Below, piece after piece: positions 24,177 to 36,290 of a DNA stretch of 64,000 bases. This DNA is from Gorsachius magnificus. Taxonomy: Eukaryota > Chordata > Aves > Pelecaniformes > Ardeidae. Where the stretch lies: assembly GCA_034008185.1 (NCBI GenBank), contig CM067089.1, forward strand, positions 19,790,213 through 19,854,212, written 5' to 3'. Below the pieces are notes generated by a model. It worked only from the letters and a program-made list of their open reading frames with translations. It was not told the origin of the DNA and searched no databases. The number at the start of each line of letters is the position of its first letter. Position 1 is the stretch's first letter. Made by a program: the position numbers and the translations under genes.

Positions 24177-27100
24177 CTAGAAAAAGAAGGCAGGAAACAT
24201 GCTGACTGCGGGGTTGGTTCCCAACTCTCCCGTGCCCCATCAACTCCTGGGACCGATGCCCTGAGTCCCCCAGGGGCTGGCGATGCTGCTCCTCCTGTGG
24301 TGTGCAGCACGTTAGGACGGCCAGCGCCGGTGATTCGTGCTGACACACCAGCCCAGGGGGGTCAGAGCTGAATGCTGGCCTTGAAATACAGCCCAGAAAT
24401 CCGGACCAGCTGCATGCCCGTCACGGCAGCCTTGCCACTGCGTGGGCTGGGAAGAGGTGTTCTGAGGATACCAGCTGGCCTTGGACAGCCTGGGGAGGTG
24501 AGCAGGGGTGTCCCGTGTCCCTCCCACATCCTGCCATGCTGCTCCATCACGGCTGCCACAGGGACTTCCCTCCCACTGCATCCACCTCTGCGCCCTCCTG
24601 GTCTGGGGACCTCTCTGCCCAGATCCCCCCAGTGCCCCCAGGCTCTCTCCCCTGCCCTCCCTGCTTGCCCAGGCCTGCTGCGCCCAATGCGTGGCTGCAG
24701 GGCCGCAGCAGGACGGGGGAACTGTGCCAGCTGCCTTCACAAAGGGCTGTAGCCATAGCATCGACATCCTTTGCTAGCCAAACAGAAAAACATATAATGG
24801 GAGCAGGCAGATTAAAAACAGGGAATGAACGTCCCCTCGGTGCCCCAGCCAGCACAGCACACTGGAGAGTCAGTTTAAGGGGGATTTAGAGTATTAGCGA
24901 GGGTAAAATCTCTGGTCTGGCCATTGGGGGCCAATAGCTTCGGGGGATGGAAAATTTCCTTCAACATCCTTCAATTCCCCACAAGAATATTTGCAAAATG
25001 GAGCAGAAATGAAGTGCCTCGCACCAGCCACAGCAAGTTGGCTGGTGTACAACCAGCCGGATATGGTGCACGAGTGCCAGCAGCGTGGGGCTGAGCAGAA
25101 CCCATGTCTTATGGTCTAGGCAGTCACCACACTCCTGTCCATGCTTGAGGTCTCCACATCTCACCAAGCAGTCCCTGCCCATCCACTGGTACTCAGGAGG
25201 TTCACCGCTGGTCCTGCTCAATGCACGTTGGCCAAGGCTTCATTTATCTGAGCTGTGGTTTGTCCCGGCTGGAGAAGGGTACCAGGCTCCCAAAGGGGGA
25301 TGCAGACCAGCGTCCATCAAGCCTGTGAGCTGAAGTGGGTCCATGCCAAGGGTCTGTGCCTGAGCACACAGCTCTCCCATCCCGGCTGAGCAAAGCCCCT
25401 CTGTGGCCTCTCTGTGCCCCCTGCCGCTGCTGGCCCCCGCCAGCCGGGGGAGCGCTCGGGGCCCAGGCACCACCCTGCTCCGTGGAGGCTGCCTCTCTGG
25501 GCCCGAGCAGAGGCACGGGGAAAGTGGTCTCATCAGAGGGCCATGAAGCTGTGTCAGCTGTGTAAACCTACATGCAAAGTATTGTTCCTCACTGTCTCGT
25601 GACAGAGAAGCCTTCTTTATAATCTTCTCTACAAATGCGGGGTTCATTCAGTCATCCATTCATTCCCTGCGGGTGAATGCAGAATTCAACAGCTCGGCTG
25701 TTGTGCTTGAGTCTCTGCTCTGGATGGGCAGGTTTCCTAATTTTGCACAGCTTCTGCTTTACCCACAAAGCTGTTTGGATAAAGAATCTGCAAGAAGCAA
25801 AGGGCTGTTTCCGAGGTGTTTGTTTGGACTAGTTGCTGCCTTGATTTGGATCTTATCCAAACCATGTGGCCAAAGGCACATGATTAGGAATTAAATGGTT
25901 GAAAGCATGAGAATTAAGAAATAAGTAAGGACTCTCTCCCCAGATGCAGAAATCACAAGGCCTAAAATCTCTTAACTACAGAGAGGCCCGAACACTGCAG
26001 GGAAATGCGGGGCCGTTTGATCACTCTTCACTAACTCGCCATGAGGCTCTGCCGACAGCAGGGCTGTCTGATTCCACCCCACTCCCCCCAAAACCCTGTA
26101 GCCCCACCATTGCAGACAGCCATTACACTCCAGGATCCTGGGGGAAAAGGAGGTTTATATTATGCGGATAACCTTCTGTGCTTGCCAGCGGCTTATGGAG
26201 CTGGCCAGGCCTTCTCAGAATCAATTAGGGAGGCTGGTGCACTCTCCTCTCCCTTTCATATTTCTTTTCAAACAAAACCCATGGGATTCTCTTCTGCGTG
26301 GTTTCCATTTCATGCACAAGCCTCATACACCTCATCAGGCACTAAACACTGCATCAAGCTGCTTTCTTACTCCATTGAGGCACATAGAGGAATAAAACAC
26401 AGGCACCTCCCATTCTTCACTGGCCTGTTGGGAAAGTCAGATGATACTGGGAATGCATCAGCGCTGTGGAAAGGCACAGAGATGGGTAGTGCAGCTGCCT
26501 ATGCTCTGCGATGCTCAGCAGAGACACGACTGCACTGCCCATTTCAAGAAGAACTACAGAATGAGGTGCAGATGATGCAGAATGATGAAAAGAAAACAAG
26601 CAGGAGAGAGAGATTTTGTTCCACTAAGACACTTCCAAATTGTAAGCTAATTCCAATTTTGCTGTTCTAGCTTTAGTTTTCCCATGGCAACAAGCTCCTG
26701 TTGTCTCCCAGGAATGTCTGTACGACTTTCCCTGGAGCTTTAAGAGAGAATATGACCAGCATGGGGCTTCCATGGGCCCAGGGGGGATGGGGAAGGAGAA
26801 AGGAAGAGACTTGCATTTGCTGGTTAAAGCAGTGTCCCAGCTCCTATCTGTTGCAGTCTCATCATGATGTGCACTTATCTACTGGGAGTTTGTATAAACT
26901 CAGAGACTCCAATCTCTGCCTGTTATCGGTCCTTTAGGGCACATTCCAGAGCACAGCCGCCAGTGTCCCTGCTGGGCTTTAGGTGTCCTTGGGGACCTGT
27001 GCTCTCTTCAGCTGACCTGTGTGCTTTCCACTTTGCCCCTAACTTGAACAAAGTGCCTCTCAGGGCTGTCTGCAGTTGATAAAGGAAATGCAAAGGTAGG

Positions 27101-27249
27101 CGGGCCTGCTGTGACCTACTCTGCCATGTCTGAAATGGGAAATTCCCAGGGGTCTGACGCAAGAACTACAGGCACCACCTCAAGTCACCTCTCACCAGGA
27201 ACCTCTGGTTCACACATTCAGCCTTTAGCCAGATGAGGCACTTTGATCT

Positions 27250-27345
27250 CTGCTTTACTGATGGGGAAACTGAGGCAGAGAGGGTTGCCTGTCCTGCCCC
27301 ATAGGAGCGAGTCAGCAGCAGTGCCAGGGTGAACCCCTGAGCCCT
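27250..27345 (+). mobile_element. MIR-like (CORE-SINE) relic
   Basis: The segment contains GGGGAAACTGAGGCAGAGAG preceded by TTTACTGAT. It is followed by a decayed remnant with CAGTGCCAGGGTGAACCC. This matches the MIR consensus region around the TTTACAGATGAGGAAACTGAGGC core. It lies inside TMEM72 intron 1, antisense to the gene. The match is by eye only. Confidence 0.65.
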
Positions 27346-27615
27346 CCGTGTTAGCTGTTTCCCCATGTTCCGTCCAGAGAAGCCCCATGTGAAGAGGTTT
27401 ATTCACCATAGCTCAGTCCTTCTGGGTGAGACGCCGTGCCTGAGACAGCCAGCTCAAAACACCTGCACTTGATGAGAAACCAAATGCTCAGATGTGTCAC
27501 CAAGCCCAGAGGACACTGTCCCCAAGCAGCCCCTGGCAGCAGGCGAGAGGACACGACTAGCCAGGTGGGTGAATTTATGGTGTCTGCACTGCAGCTACAA
27601 CCGGAGCTGCTCCCT

Positions 27616-27641
27616 GAGCCTGCTCCCCGAGCCTGCTCCCC
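27616..27641. repeat. Two-copy 13-bp tandem repeat
   Basis: GAGCCTGCTCCCC occurs twice in direct succession inside TMEM72 intron 1. A degenerate third copy may precede it. Confidence 0.8.
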
Positions 27642-28158
27642 GAGGGGCCGCTGGAGGGGCAGAGCAGTGCTTTGGCAGTAGCTGTGCCCTGGTGGCGGGG
27701 ACCTCTCCGGCCTGCCTGGCACAGGGCATGGCACTATGCACAGCACGAGGAGCTCCTCCTTCATTTTTGCGCCCCTCAGAGCAGCCTGGCAGTTTTGTGC
27801 AGCCATGAGTATTTTGCTTTTCAGTCTCATTCACATCTTGCCTGTGCCTATGTCTTTCTAACAAGAATATAATTTAGTTTTCAATTCCATTTGTGCTTTA
27901 ACTTGTCCTCTGCCGTACTGAGTACTGGCTCTTCCTTTCTTACGTCTCACTGTGCTTCCCACAGCGTCTGGAAAAAGCCTAGTCAGGCACCCAGCACTCT
28001 CCCTCCCTGGGTCCCAAAGCAAAAGTGAGCAAGTTCTCTTGTCCCCCTCACAGGACGGGGCAGTGGCTGCACCTGGCCAAAGGCAAGGAGACAGCTCAGG
28101 GGCCCCGACACCCACTCGGTGCCTTTTAGTGCCAAAGAAAAAGAGAGCTTGCTCTTAC

Positions 28159-28228
28159 CTGCTGCAGTGGAGATGCCCAGCAATCGGCAGGTGTACTCCA
28201 GGGCGCTCCAAAACACCTTGTGCCTCAT
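28159..28228 (-). CDS. TMEM72: TMEM72 exon 1: start codon and first membrane helix
   Basis: This 70-bp coding part of exon 1 starts with ATG at 28228-28226 in a favourable context (GCC before ATG). It encodes MRHKVFWSALEYTCRLLG and ISTAA (residues 1-23). The VFW..LEYTCRLLGI.TAA pattern is the conserved TMEM72 N-terminus and leads into the first membrane helix. The donor is GCAG/GTAAGAG at 28159/28158, and the single leftover G joins TG of exon 2 to form Val24. TMEM72 is a multipass membrane protein known from kidney, with no established biochemical activity that I know of. Confidence 0.95.
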
Positions 28229-28700
28229 GGCGAAGAGATGAAGACTGTGGTGCTGATCAGGCAGAAGCTCCTCTTCAGAGCTCCCGCCTCAGGTGTAGCC
28301 CAGCAGCTCCCAGCCACGGGCAGAGCCTCCTGTGCCCAGGACCAAGTGACCTTCCCGAAGGAAAGGGCAGTGCCTGCAGGACCGGCCACCTCCACCGGGG
28401 CCTCCCAGGGGAGGTGGGAGAGCGAGCTGGCACCACAGGGAACCGGTCAGCGCTGCTTCCCGGGGCTCCCGCGGGGGCTGCGGAGACGTGGCCTTTCCCT
28501 CCTTGCTTGCCGCTTGCTCTCCTTGCCGGCCGGCGGTGATTAATGATTGGTAAGGAGGGGGTGCAGCTTTGGGAGCATTTCCACCCGGGGTGCATGGCCT
28601 TTCCTGCTCCCGAGGAGGAGGCTCTGGAAGCCCAAGCTGATTAAATGCATGTGAAGTCATTAGTGCTGTGCAGTTCCCGGCAGGTTAACCATTTGTGAGG
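28229..28700 (-). promoter_or_regulatory. GC-rich upstream flank of TMEM72, probable 5' UTR and promoter
   Basis: This stretch directly upstream of the start codon is clearly GC-rich with several CpGs, unlike most of the window. No in-frame extension of the TMEM72 start was used, because the conserved N-terminus begins at 28228. An HNF1-like motif lies at 28539-28550. I see no TATA box. Promoter function is inferred from position and composition. Confidence 0.4.
28539..28550 (+). promoter_or_regulatory. HNF1-like homeodomain motif upstream of TMEM72
   Basis: ATTAATGATTGG contains TTAATGATT, nine bases that fit the palindromic HNF1 consensus GTTAATNATTAAC. The outer bases fit poorly. It lies about 310 bases upstream of the TMEM72 start codon inside a GC-rich flank, where an AT-rich motif stands out. 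HNF1 factors drive kidney genes and TMEM72 is kidney-expressed. The link is inference. Confidence 0.35.
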
Positions 28701-30239
28701 ATGGCGATGTTTGCTCTTGGCGAGAGAGCGGCACATTTTTGGCAAGCCCCGAGGGTCCAAGGGCACCCCAGCCATGCTGCCTCCTGCAGCTGAGCCCCCC
28801 GCCACGGCTGCTGCTCACTGTGCAGGCTTTGCCGGGCTCTGACTGGTATGGCTGGGGCAGTGTCTGGGCTGGTGTGCAACCAGAGGAACAAGGAGATCAG
28901 ATCTATTCCCAAGGGGCCTACAGACCCTGGCTGACCGTAGCAGGGGAGCTGTGTATTTCCCTTCTTGGGACCCTCAGTGAAATGTGTTTCTGTGTTCAGA
29001 GGTGTTTCAATAGCACCAGGGTTGCACAAATGCCCTGGCACGTGGAGTAGGGTTCATCGGTACTCTGACCTCTTTGTGGCAGCTTGGGTAGACAGCTTGG
29101 GGGTCTTTGGCTTGTTTCTGCAGGATGCACCGCCTCTGGAGAGGGGCAGCCCTAGGCATGTCTGAAGGCCAGGACAAGTAAGCGCTGGCCTGCTCTGGAC
29201 CCCCTCTTTGCTTGAACGAGGTGCATCTCACCGGGGGTCACCCATTTGATCCCCAGCCACCGCTCTGTGGCAAAGAGGAGGTGTCAGTGGCAGCATCGGG
29301 TCATGCTGTGACCAGCTGACCCAGTCGTGCTGACCCGACCGCGGCCAGTGTTGGGCGAGTCGCTGCAGCCCCTGCCCCTCGCCACACGTGGGGTGAAGCC
29401 GGCATCAGTGTGGGAAAGGGGCTGGGTGGATCACAGGCAGCCCTGCAGGGAGGCAGCAACCGGCCGAGCCTGTCTCCAGTCATCCCTCCTCGCCTGCCAG
29501 AGCCCACGAAGCTGAACCTGACCAGTACGTGTTGTACTGACACGTCCTGGGGATAGAGGTCTGAGGGCACAGCAACAGCTTCTTCCACAGGATCTTGGTC
29601 TGTATTTCAGACTGGGATTTTCCCAGGACAGCCAAATACCCAAGCTCATTAAATGGGTCTCTAATTCCCCTAAATAACTGCAGATAGTGTTTTCCTGAAC
29701 ACTTACAAGGTGGTGGGTGGCAGGGATTTTGCAGCAGGCAGTGCTGACAAGGTTTGGGGCACATTTTCCATGTGAAAAATGGAAAAGCCCACTGGAGAAG
29801 GGCTTCTAGAGCACCCTGAGGGGCAGCACTGAGTGGTGCAGACCCAAAATGTGTCCTTGCCTTGCAGCACTGGCATTGCCGTTGGGTGTTCCAGCTCCCT
29901 CTTGTCCTCCCGCACCACCTCGGGCGTTTGAAAGAACTACGGGTTTTCCACAACTGCTGACTCAGCGGTGTGTCAAAACTTCCTTTTTGAGAGAGATGGG
30001 AAGAGGGAAATAGAGGCACGCCAGCGGGGAAGGTCACGCGCAGGCTGGGGAAGAGCCCAGTGGGCACCCGGCCGCCCTGCCCGCTGCGCCTGGGCACCAC
30101 CTGGGTGAGCCCCATGCCCTCTCACGGCGCATGGCTGCAGGCTCCTGGAGCACCCTCTGCTTCCAGAAATCACCAAACCGGCTGAAAAGCCCCAAGGTTG
30201 TGCAAACTGCCCAGTTGCTTTTTTTCCCTGCTCTCTTGG
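28701..30239. other. Intergenic DNA upstream of TMEM72, nothing supported
   Basis: This is GC-rich noncoding sequence. Several open frames overlap on both strands, as expected from base composition. The 211-codon minus-strand frame (29480-30115) has no recognisable domain or splice context. Confidence 0.5.
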
Positions 30240-30520
30240 TTTTTTTTGATGATAGGATGAGGGGGAATGGTTTGAAGTTGCACCAGGGCAGGTTTAGGCT
30301 AGACATTAGGAAAAACTTCTTCACCGAAAGGGTTGTCAGGCTCTGGAATGGGCTGCCCAGGGAGGTGGTCAAGTCCCCATCCCTGGAGGTATTTAAAAGA
30401 AGGATAGATGAGGTGCTTAGGGCCATGGTTTAGTGGTGGGATGGCAGGGTTAGGTTAAAGGTTGGACTCGATGATCTTAAAGGTCTTTTCCAACCAAAGT
30501 GATTCTATGATTCTATGATT
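30240..30520 (+). mobile_element. CR1 non-LTR retrotransposon, 5'-truncated 3' end
   Basis: This is a well-preserved CR1 3' terminus in plus orientation. The translated part shows [20 protein letters not shown] followed by LPREVV and [10 protein letters not shown]. It is followed by the conserved noncoding end with GGTTGGACTCGATGATCTTA, GGTCTTTTCCAACC and the terminal octamer repeat GATTCTATGATTCTATGATT at 30501-30520. The rest of the element is missing, as is usual for CR1, which inserts by target-primed reverse transcription with 5' truncation. The left boundary is approximate. Confidence 0.95.
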
Positions 30521-33500
30521 AACATTGATGTATTGAATTTCAGGTGTTCCTTTACAAACATGAATGTCAGAAAACTACGTAAAAAGCAAATAGGTAAAAG
30601 GAAGACATCAGAGTCTTTCAGAATCACTTAGAGCCACGAGTTTAAGCTCGGAGAAAAGCAGCCAACACCACAGAGCAATCCTGAGTGCTGCCAGCACCCA
30701 CCCTTCAGCAGCACCCGGCACCCCTCAATGCAGCAAGCCGCAGCCTCCTCCCGTGGTGGGGGTCCCTGTTGCCAAGGTGGGCAGTGCGGCACGCCGGGCT
30801 ATTAGTCTGAAGCTCCTATTAAACTGCACCGAGCTCTCAACCAGAAACAAAATGACTTTGTCTAAGTGCCCTTGACAGCAATGTTTCCTTTCTGGAGAGC
30901 AACAAGCCCCAGGGTTTAAAATAAACGTAAATTTATGGGTGGTGGTGGTGACGGAGGAACCGAAGCTATTTGGGAAAGGCAGATTAATATGTTAACAATT
31001 TAAACCTCCTGTCTCCCTCCCATGCTCCCTTAGCTGTTGCCTAACCTCCATCCTCTGAGCAGCCTATGACAGCCTTCCTGAGGGTCCGTGTCCCCCACCT
31101 GGGGACACCCTTAGCCTGGGGTAACTTAAGGTCTTCTCCACTCACTGTTCATGGTGCACTAGTGCTTCTCTCACTCCAGTGCCCAGGGAGGGAGCATTGG
31201 AGTGAGAAGGACAGGTATCCTCAGGCTTGCTTTGTATCAACACTCCTTTAGCAGCTCCTGCCTGCCTTTTAGGAATTTTTTGGCTAATGGTCCTACAAAG
31301 CAGCCTCTTCTCGTTCTGCCTCTGTTCAAGTGGTGAGATGATACCCTCAGTGAAACCGTGAGCCATTTGAGTGTGTTTTGGTGAGGTTTTTAGGAATGAC
31401 TTTATGCAGTCAGAAGAGGACTGAGAACTTATGACCTTAGAGGGGCTTAATAGCCTGTAACCAACACTACAAAACCTATGCAGCAGCGCAGCCTGTTCTG
31501 GGACACGTAATAGCAGTGGTCCTCACTGCACATTAAGCCACCGCTCTTGCATGGAGGCTTGCCGTTTGCACTTTGGCTGCCAGCCAGGATTCACATTTAC
31601 AGGCTGCTTCCAGTGATATATGGGTTGATTTGAGAGGATTTTATGTCGGTGTTAGGGTTTCATGGTGATGTTAGTCCTCATCTTCATCTCTCCCTCCTCA
31701 CGCTTTACCCGAGGCATTTTGCTGTGGCATGGCTACTGTGGCCGTTCTGTGCCCAAGGCCTGTGCTGAGCGGCCACCCTGAGAAGGCTGCGGGCAGCAGC
31801 ACACACCTCGTGCCTTGCTTCGGCAAAATGGTGACGCTGCAGGAGCGCTGTGGTGAGCGGAGAGTCCCATCACGGGGGGTAGGGCACCGCAAGCCGTGCT
31901 CCAGCAGAATCCTATGGGAACACACTTGACTTACTCAGCTATTCTCACTCCCTGCTCATCATGTAAAAACAGCTCCCAAACTGCCTTGCACAATGCTCAA
32001 GAAATTTGTTTCTGCTACTTCCCCCCCTCCTTTCTCTAAGCCCTCAGCTATAACCACCACATCCAGCAGCCTTGCTTGGCAGCCTTGCTCCCCTCTCCGA
32101 GCAGTAGCAGCGGAGGTGGGGTCTCCTTCCACCGATGTGCCCATCTGAGACAGACTGACCCCTACTCTCTCCCTTGGCCACCAAAGGACAGGCAGCCAGC
32201 AGGCAGCTGCCCAGAGCCTTTGCAGTGGTGCCACGTCCTGCCTCCCTGTGCCCTCCTTCACCAGGTCACCTGTCGTGGAGAGGACATGGATTTTCACGAC
32301 AGCCAGCTGATGGTAGAGGGAGCCAGTTGATTGGAAACACCAATAAATTGCAGCTGTGGGTTCACTGGGTACAAACATCTCCTTGCAGTCAGTGAGAGTT
32401 TGGCTCTGCTTTGTATCACCAGTGGTCCACAGCTTTCCCAACCCGTCTGAATGAACTGGGAGCATCCTGAGGTGAGCTTGGCAGCCCCTCCTCTCCTGGG
32501 GTAGGGCAAAAACATGGCACTAGGGTGCCTGAAGCCACATAAGCAGCAAAGCCAGGGACAAAATCTTAAGCGTGCCCCCTCTTCCTTTTCTGTAACCCTA
32601 AATCATGTCCTCTGGAGCCTTCAAACCTGGGGCAGCGCTGCAAGCCATGCTGGGGATGCCCGGCAGGGGACAGCAGGGTCCCACCGCTGCACCGGCTGCT
32701 CCCTGCAAAAGGCAGCTGTAGCCCACCCTCTGCAAGGCGGTGATGAAAGGGCACCATAAAGTTTTACTGTTGGAACAAGAGTGTGATAGACATCACATGG
32801 ATCTGAAGGGGGCTGGGGAGAGCCCAGAGCTGCAGCGAACATGAATCAATAACTGGCCTGTTTTGCTTTATGCTCTGCGACATGCTGCCGAACACTCACC
32901 CACTGCTCTGGGAATTTCCCAGCCCTCTAGGGATGGGGCCAAGGCTCAGCAGCATGCTGCCCCGATTGTCCCCCACCAGCACAGCCAGCCCCAGGGGCCT
33001 TTGGCAGTGCAGCCCCAGCGCCACAGGCTGAGCCAGCAGAGGGGGTGAGGTGGAGGGGCTGGTGAGGAGCCATTGTGCTCACAGCCGCTCCTGGGGACTT
33101 TCTCGCTGCTGGCATGGATGGGGAGGCACCACATCTCTCAACAGGTCTGGCACTTGCACAGGCTGTGCCCTGTGCCTGGCAATGGCTGGGGGTGAGCGCC
33201 CATCCAGGCATCTGGCATTAATAAAGCTCATCACACTGGCGCAGGATGGCGTGGGGGGGCCACTGGGGGGAAGGGACAGAGGTTGGTGCCTCTGTGGCAG
33301 TGGCAATCTTAAACAGAAACTGGGTGTGGGAACACATCTGATGCACTTGTGGGGACCTCACAGGTCTCTACAGCACCTCTATCTCCCGCTGGTGGATGAG
33401 GGCCAAGGATCCAAGCAGACCGTGCCTCTGCCTTGCTGTGAATCCTGCTTTCCCTGTGAAACCTGCAAGCCTCCCCCCCCCGACCCCATGCTAACTCCCC

Positions 33501-33635
33501 TCACTCAGAAGGGGACCTTCTGGCATGCCAGCATGAACTTTCCTTCTCCTATTTGGTCACCTGTTTGACACCAACCTTAGAGACTTTCCAAAAAGTGGAC
33601 CGGCTTTCCAAAACACTGGCCCGCCACTGCAGTGT
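30521..33635. other. Intergenic DNA, nothing recognised
   Basis: No exon or repeat family was recognised. Overlapping open frames on both strands (for example 31959-32465 on minus) carry no domain I know. Confidence 0.5.
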
Positions 33636-33656
33636 GGCGGGGTGGGGGGGGGGGGG
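33636..33656 (+). repeat. G-rich tract with 13-base poly(G)
   Basis: GGCGGGGT is followed by thirteen guanines (33644-33656). It can in principle form a G-quadruplex, and it probably collapses or varies in length in sequencing. Confidence 0.85.
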
Positions 33657-36194
33657 TCCTGGCTGGCCATCCCCCAGGGCTCTGCTCTGCTTGGGACAGC
33701 TGGGATCAATCCCCATTCCAGTGCCACCCTGCTTGGACTGGGTGGGCTGGGCGCTGGACACCGAGCTTGCGGTGTTTTACATAGCGCTCAGCAGAGAGGT
33801 CTGTGATCGGACTGTACACATACGTGTGTGCGTGTTGGTATGTATGCACTGAGAACCCATGTGTGTGTCTTAAACCAAGCTGTAATAACAAGAACTATCA
33901 GAAGCAGATTTATTTACTATGCATCTGATCAATAGCAGGGCTCCCAGGGGTCGGTGCCCAGATCCCAGAGCCATGTGATTATGCAAGGATCTGCATGAAG
34001 ACATACTTCTAGCTCACAAAATTGCAGAGAAAAGCTGCAAAAAGAGACTCAAAACCCAGAGAAAAGAAAATTCCCAAGTGAAAAAAATCTTTGTTTGCTA
34101 TTATTAGTAGTATTACTTCTAATTGCATGATTTAAACTCATGACCTTTGGGGGATGACAGCAAAGCTAAATGAGGAATGCCGCAGTGGAACGAGGGAGAG
34201 GAGATATCAGGAGAGCTGAGACTAAGTTCAAAGCACAAAGTTCAAGGAAACGAATGCTGCAACCTCACTGCTTCTCAGCTGCCTGCGGAGTTCCTTTGCT
34301 GACAGCAGAGTGTGAGTGATTAGGAGAGCTGAGACAGGAGTGGGGCTGGGAGGTGGCGAGGGCCTGACAAGGACAGGGGTGCTCCCCCAAACTGACGGGG
34401 GTGATGCCAGCCAGCAGGATGCACGAGCTGCTGTCCCAGGGAGCTGCCAGGGACCTGGCTGCTCCTGCCAGCAGGAACATGCCTGATGCACCAAGTGGTG
34501 GCCAGCTCCACATGGTAGGCAGCAGCCCTCTCCGGTAGGATTGCCCCCACTGCGCCGAGGGCAAGGTGGCAAAGGAGCCAAAGCCTCCACCATCTGCTCG
34601 GTCCCTGCCTCTGCTGAGAGGGAGTGGGGTGAAGGGGAGGCCTCAGCATGATGGAGTTGCTGTGGCACGCCTGGGGTCTGCCCAGGAGCAGAACTCGGTG
34701 TTGGGCTTGGTGGTGGGGACTCGGGGGCCTCATCCCTCTTCTTTGGGAATCTCTGGTCTTAGGGAACCTGATCTTGGCTCTCAGGTGGATGACAGGCTGT
34801 CTCGACCTGGCACGTAAAGAGGGAAAGGAGACCTGTAGGAAGCTGCGTGTGTCATCTTGAGGCATGGCTACACCCTGCGCAAGTCCCTGCGTGTCCTCTG
34901 TGTGCCTGCTGCCCCTTGGTTTCTGTCCTTTCTTGCGGGAGCATGGGCTTGGTCAGACTCTCCTGCTGTGAGCTGCTCCCATACGATGGCTGCGGGGACT
35001 CCAGACACGTTCAGGGGTGAGCTGACATGTCACACACACCATGTCACCCCCACACGCAGGAACCGCCGCCATGAAGCAGTCGGCCTGCCGCAGGACTTGG
35101 AGAGACTCGTCATGCTGAAGCTGGCATTGGTGACTCTGGATGGACTGCCACACTAAAAATAGATCCAGCTCATTTTTCCACAGAGTCTGCATGTCTGGGC
35201 TGAAGTCTAAAACACTCCCAGAGTATATTGACTTTGATGTGGCAAAGCCCCTCTCGCAGGTGGGTCCTGTTTAAGAGGCAGCTAGAAGCCATCACTAAGG
35301 CAGACACAGGCAGGCAGGACAGAGGGGAAGGTCGATGCTTAGGATCACTTCCCACAATATAGACATAGCTTGGGATCTGGATGTGAAGGCCATGGATTTC
35401 AGCCCCATGGGAGGCTGTGGTTCATGTGAGTACACATCCACTTTTCCCACTGGCACTGAGAAATTCCTCACCCCACAAAAAGTCCCATGGGACAGGAGTG
35501 ATCAAACAGTGAGGGGAATGAGTGGCTTGAAAGACCCATCTCCACCTTTACCGATAACATTTTGTTTCTAACAGTGGGCTGTAGCAAAAGAAGTCCAGCC
35601 CCACACCATAGGTCAAAAGAAAGCACAGGGCCCAGGGGGTACCAAAGATAACTGCACGGGAGCAGCGCAGAGGCAGAAAAAGGACCCATGAGATACTCCA
35701 GAGCAGCCTCAGCCTATTTGTGTGCAGCTGAAGAAGGGATGAAATCAATCACACGTATTCTCTCTGAATCAGCAGTTCAGCTGCTGTTGGGACCCCTGAA
35801 TAAAAACTGTAGCCCGCTCTCAAGGCCAGCCAATTCCTTCCTCAGTAGCTGCCAGTGGATATGAGCTCTGGGCTGTCACGCCAGGAGGTGTTTGAACTGC
35901 TGGCCAAGCTGTCTAAGGCTCCATCTCCTCTCTTCCAACTTCTCCATCCCCTCAGCCCCCTCTACGACAACATTACTAATAGGAGCTGTCACCCTGGGAG
36001 GCAGCAGCTCGTGGCAGCAGCGCTGGAGCCACGTGCAGGGGTGAGAGGGCGTTCACATGGGGTTGCTTTCCCCGGAGAAGCGTGACGTGTTGCAGCGTAC
36101 TGCGTGTGCAGGCTGACTGTCATCATGGAGACCCGGCAGCGTGGACAACAGGAGCGCTATGTCAGCATAAAGTAAATGCTCTCAGCTTTTCTAG
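33657..36194. other. Intergenic DNA, nothing recognised
   Basis: There is no supported gene. Minus-strand open frames near 34228-34865 are GC-driven. A short TGTGTGCGTG-type stretch is present near 33826-33866. Confidence 0.5.
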
Positions 36195-36290
36195 CACACT
36201 GACTCATTTTCATTGTGAATGAGGAAACTGAGGCAGGGTGATGCCTTGATCCAGACAGTGTCACACAGTGTGTCAGCAGCACAGCTCACC
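36195..36290 (+). mobile_element. MIR-like (CORE-SINE) relic
   Basis: The sequence ATGAGGAAACTGAGGCAGG, preceded by a CTCATTTTC-type stretch and followed by a remnant with TGTCACACAGTG and CAGCACAGCTCACC, follows the MIR consensus order (core, then the cacag...agctg region). It is heavily decayed. Confidence 0.65.

Larger units (their letters stand above)
24177..28158 (-). other. TMEM72 intron 1 (about 4 kb)
   Basis: This is the longest TMEM72 intron, with a GTAAGAG donor at 28158 and a TTCTTTTTCTAG acceptor at 24177. It is GC-rich. It holds a MIR-like relic at 27250-27345, a two-copy 13-bp tandem repeat at 27616-27641 and, on the plus strand, a 209-codon ATG-initiated open frame (26041-26670) with no recognised domain. 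I found no additional TMEM72 exon. Confidence 0.85.

Noticed and set aside
30034..30426. 130-codon minus-strand open frame
   Set aside because: It is the antisense shadow of the CR1 3' end and its GC-rich flank.
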